From GCA-2748575 sp033722575 (GTDB lineage: Bacteria; Pseudomonadota; Gammaproteobacteria; Pseudomonadales; Ketobacteraceae), in contig JAWVYU010000221.1 in assembly GCA_033722575.1 (NCBI GenBank), positions 1-8,649 of the forward strand: a stretch of 8,649 bases of DNA. Direction: 5' to 3'. The first letter of the stretch is position 1. Each line of letters begins with the position of its first letter. A program made the position numbers and the translations under genes. Shown in pieces: positions 6,803-8,649 of this stretch. Under the pieces are notes generated by a model. The model was not told where the DNA came from, made no database searches, and saw nothing but the letters and a program-made list of their open reading frames with translations.

Positions 6803-6819
6803 CCCCTTGAAACAAGGGG
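6803..6819 (-). promoter_or_regulatory. Short perfect hairpin in the hsbA leader
   Basis: CCCCTTG and CAAGGGG form 7 perfect base pairs around a 3-nt loop, 37 nt upstream of the hsbA ATG, in the 105-nt gap (6766-6870). No T-run follows on either strand, although five T precede it on the minus strand. It could be a leader structure or operator. The rest of the gap is AT-rich with no promoter I would defend. Confidence 0.45.
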
Positions 6820-6870
6820 CAAAAACCCTTTAATAATGAGCATAGACCAATTTTTTGGAAGCGGTAAAGC

Positions 6871-7806
6871 TTAACCTGTATTTTCCTCAAAATTCTTGTC
6901 GTATTGCTCAGTTTTCGTCAAACCTTCTTTTATTTCAAGAAGTTGAGTTTCAGAGAGTTTATCTGAGATTTGCAGAATTCGCATTTCTTTTGCGAAACTT
7001 TCTGCAGATTCTGTTAACCCGTCCAAAGCCCGGTTCAGCTCATTAATTACCCGCTTGATGGCTTCCCCAAGCTGTAACCAGCGCACATCCAGTTGCGAAG
7101 TGGTCGCATAATGATCACTAATTTCCGACAGTATTTCCTGATAACCGTGTAAGCGGATCAGAAGGGTTTCCAGCTCCGCCAGGGTAGCACTGGTGCTGCG
7201 GCCCGCCAGCTGGGCATCCAGCCACTGAAAGCCGGGATCAGGCGTCAGAAAACCAGTGGACTTTAACAGAGAAACCACTCCTTTCAGCAGGCTTTCCAGC
7301 TGAACCAGGTCCTGCTCCGACCGCTCGCTGATCTTCACCAGATCCTTGGATACCGAGACAAAGCCCCGCCCTACTTCGCCACAGGAAGACGCCGAAATCA
7401 TGGCGTTGGTGGCCAGCAACCCGGTATTCTTGGCCAGCTCATGGGCCCGCACCACCCCGACATGCATGTTTTCTGTGGTTTCGCGGGTGTAATGCAGGGA
7501 ATAGCGCAGGGATTCGGCAGCCTGGTCCAGACAGTGGAGCAGACGCACGAAATATTTCTCCACCTCCGACATGCTTCCCAGGGCAGACTTTTCCTTGTCA
7601 TCGTAATCTGCACTTTTCACGGTGTTGGCCTGGCTGCGATAGGGTAATTCGTGAGCCCACCAGGCAGCCACCAGCCAGACGAAATAGGTCAGCGCCACGT
7701 AGACAAGAATATCCCGGGGCAGGTTTTCATTGAAATAGAGGAACACCATCAACGCCAGTGACAGGCTGAATGGCAGTATAATCTTGGCAACAAAAAGGCG
7801 TTTCAT
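6871..7806 (-). CDS. Two-TM membrane protein with degenerate methyl-accepting-chemotaxis-like signalling region
   Basis: 311 aa from ATG 7806. Two hydrophobic helices (about 5-24 and 32-50) with only a few residues between them leave almost no periplasmic sensor. A long, mostly helical cytoplasmic part follows. Residues 122-163 align by eye with the MCP hairpin tip: ELAKNTGLLATNAMISAS then GEVGRGFVSVSKDLVKISERS, against the family pattern IAxQTNLLALNAAIEAARAGExGRGFAVVADEVRxLA. Several tip residues conserved in real receptors are changed: Gln-Thr-Asn to Asn-Thr-Gly, Glu-Ala-Ala-Arg to Ser-Ala-Ser-Ser. CheA/CheW contact may therefore be altered or lost. I prefer ATG 7806 over ATG 7833: it has GAGG 5 nt upstream, starts just before the first TM helix and removes a 20-nt overlap with cheB. 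The ribosome-binding site then overlaps the cheB stop codon, suggesting translational coupling. Confidence 0.85.
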   Translation of the reverse strand: MKRLFVAKIILPFSLSLALMVFLYFNENLPRDILVYVALTYFVWLVAAWWAHELPYRSQANTVKSADYDDKEKSALGSMSEVEKYFVRLLHCLDQAAESLRYSLHYTRETTENMHVGVVRAHELAKNTGLLATNAMISASSCGEVGRGFVSVSKDLVKISERSEQDLVQLESLLKGVVSLLKSTGFLTPDPGFQWLDAQLAGRSTSATLAELETLLIRLHGYQEILSEISDHYATTSQLDVRWLQLGEAIKRVINELNRALDGLTESAESFAKEMRILQISDKLSETQLLEIKEGLTKTEQYDKNFEENTG

Positions 7807-7809
7807 ATT

Positions 7810-7815
7810 CCCCTC
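7810..7815 (-). promoter_or_regulatory. Ribosome-binding site of the MCP-like gene, overlapping the cheB stop codon
   Basis: GAGGGG on the minus strand shares bases with the TGA of cheB (7816-7814) and leads to ATG 7806. The ATG at 7833 instead has GAGGG directly abutting it, with no spacer, so it is a poor start. The arrangement suggests translational coupling of the two genes. Confidence 0.6.
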
Positions 7816-8649
7816 ATGCGCTGCTTTTGACATCCCTCTGAGCGGTTTTGTTATTGGTCAGCTCCAACAGGCGTCCGGCAATGGCGCCCAGGGGTTTGAC
7901 CTCCGTGTGGGCCCCCAGTTTATAGGCCACCCCCGGCATGCCCCACACCACCGATGTCGCCTCATCCTGAATAATAGTATGGCAGCCAATCTCTTTCATC
8001 CGCAGCAAAGCCTGTGAACCGTCCGCCCCCATTCCGGTCAGAAGTACGCCGATGGTGCTGCGCAGTTCCAGCTGGGTAATGGAATCAAACAGCACCTCCA
8101 CGGAAGGCTTGTGATGGTTGACCCGCTCGGAATCCAGCAGCTGCACCACCAGTCCGTTGGTTCGTTTTCTCACGATCATATGCTGATCGCCGGGGGCAAT
8201 ATAGGCATTCCCCGGCAGCAGTTTCTGCGCTGACTGGGCTTCCTGAACGTGCATAGCACAATTTTCATTCAGCCGGGCGGCATAGGAGGCACTGAAGTTG
8301 ACGGGTATATGTTGTGCGATCACGATGGGCGGACAGTTCTCGGGAAGCCCCGAAAGCACGTCCTTGATGGCCTCGGTGCCGCCCGTTGACGCCCCAATAG
8401 CAATAATCTGACCACCCCGTGGGGTATAACCGGATACCGACCGGGTGGGTGTTACCGGTTCCTGCCGGGACCGCTGGGCCCGGCGTTCCAGTTCCCCTAT
8501 ATTGACTTTCGCCGCAGCCCGTATTTTTGCGGCGATCTCTTCCTGATATCCCGCCAGCCCCTTGCCCAGGTTTTCGCGGGGCTTGGCCACAAAATCAAAG
8601 GCACCAATGTTCAGGGATTCCAGGGTGATATCCGCACCGGCCTGGGTAA
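7814..8649 (-). CDS. cheB: Chemotaxis response regulator protein-glutamate methylesterase CheB (5' end outside window)
   Basis: CheB removes methyl groups (and deamidates Gln) on chemoreceptors to reset adaptation. The frame is open through the right edge. The last residues of the receiver domain are visible at 8588-8647, ending GAFDFVAKPRE with the conserved Lys-Pro, so the apparent GTG start at 8590 is internal. Numbering from that GTG: a linker (about 8-60), then the methylesterase domain with the complete catalytic triad Ser68 (GASTGGT), His94 (AQHIP) and Asp190 (LTGMGADG). The C terminus (about 200-258) is complete. The phospho-acceptor Asp lies outside the window and could not be checked. 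The stop codon sits 7 nt before the start of the MCP-like gene. Upstream neighbours such as cheR or other chemotaxis genes are expected beyond the edge, but not seen. Confidence 0.94.
   Translation of the reverse strand, partial: TQAGADITLESLNIGAFDFVAKPRENLGKGLAGYQEEIAAKIRAAAKVNIGELERRAQRSRQEPVTPTRSVSGYTPRGGQIIAIGASTGGTEAIKDVLSGLPENCPPIVIAQHIPVNFSASYAARLNENCAMHVQEAQSAQKLLPGNAYIAPGDQHMIVRKRTNGLVVQLLDSERVNHHKPSVEVLFDSITQLELRSTIGVLLTGMGADGSQALLRMKEIGCHTIIQDEATSVVWGMPGVAYKLGAHTEVKPLGAIAGRLLELTNNKTAQRDVKSSA

Noticed and set aside
7807..7833. Earlier ATG (7833) for the MCP-like gene
   Set aside because: Its purine stretch abuts the ATG with no spacer and it would overlap cheB by 20 nt; ATG 7806 has better spacing and begins right before the first TM helix.
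8588..8590. GTG as the cheB start
   Set aside because: The frame continues to the right edge and encodes the end of a receiver domain (GAFDFVAKP), so the GTG is an internal Val codon.
1..8649. CRISPR arrays, insertion sequences, tRNA or rRNA genes, attachment sites
   Set aside because: No regularly spaced repeats, transposase-like frames, terminal inverted repeats or recognisable RNA gene sequences were seen on either strand.

Overview
The window reads as chromosomal DNA from a motile, aquatic-type gammaproteobacterium. A Marinobacter- or Pseudomonas-like source is my inference, from the moderate-to-high GC content, gammaproteobacterial-style proteins and an HptB-HsbR-HsbA cluster laid out as in Pseudomonas aeruginosa. 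There is no sign of mobile DNA, and I see no tRNA, rRNA or CRISPR. Almost every gene is a signal-transduction component.

Left part (1-2854): the 3' part of a 7TMR-DISM hybrid sensor histidine kinase runs rightward from beyond the left edge. Its end overlaps by 25 nt the end of a leftward serine hydrolase of the class C beta-lactamase/esterase (LovD/EstB-like) superfamily, which starts at a TTG. Next is a 182-nt divergent intergenic region with candidate promoters and two small dyads.

Middle (3037-4172): a rightward, unusual response regulator. It has an N-terminal receiver domain, a long charged helical region and a single hydrophobic C-terminal segment, so it looks tail-anchored. A strong hairpin (4100-4131) separates it from the leftward genes and can serve as terminator for both directions.

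Right part (4173-8649): a leftward run, in transcription order cheB (5' end outside the window), a two-TM protein with a degenerate methyl-accepting-chemotaxis-like signalling hairpin, hsbA (STAS anti-anti-sigma factor), hsbR (receiver-PP2C phosphatase-HATPase kinase) and hptB (Hpt phosphotransfer protein). In P. aeruginosa, hybrid kinases lacking their own Hpt domain (RetS, PA1611, SagS, PA1976) phosphorylate HptB. HptB passes phosphate to HsbR, which sets the phosphorylation state of HsbA and so steers flagellar gene control (via FlgM) versus biofilm/c-di-GMP output. The hybrid kinase at the left edge has the domain order expected of such a donor.

The points most worth a second look are the tail-anchored receiver protein, the degenerate MCP-like partner of cheB, the hairpin placed 2 nt upstream of the hsbR ribosome-binding site, and the possible kinase-to-HptB pairing within one locus.
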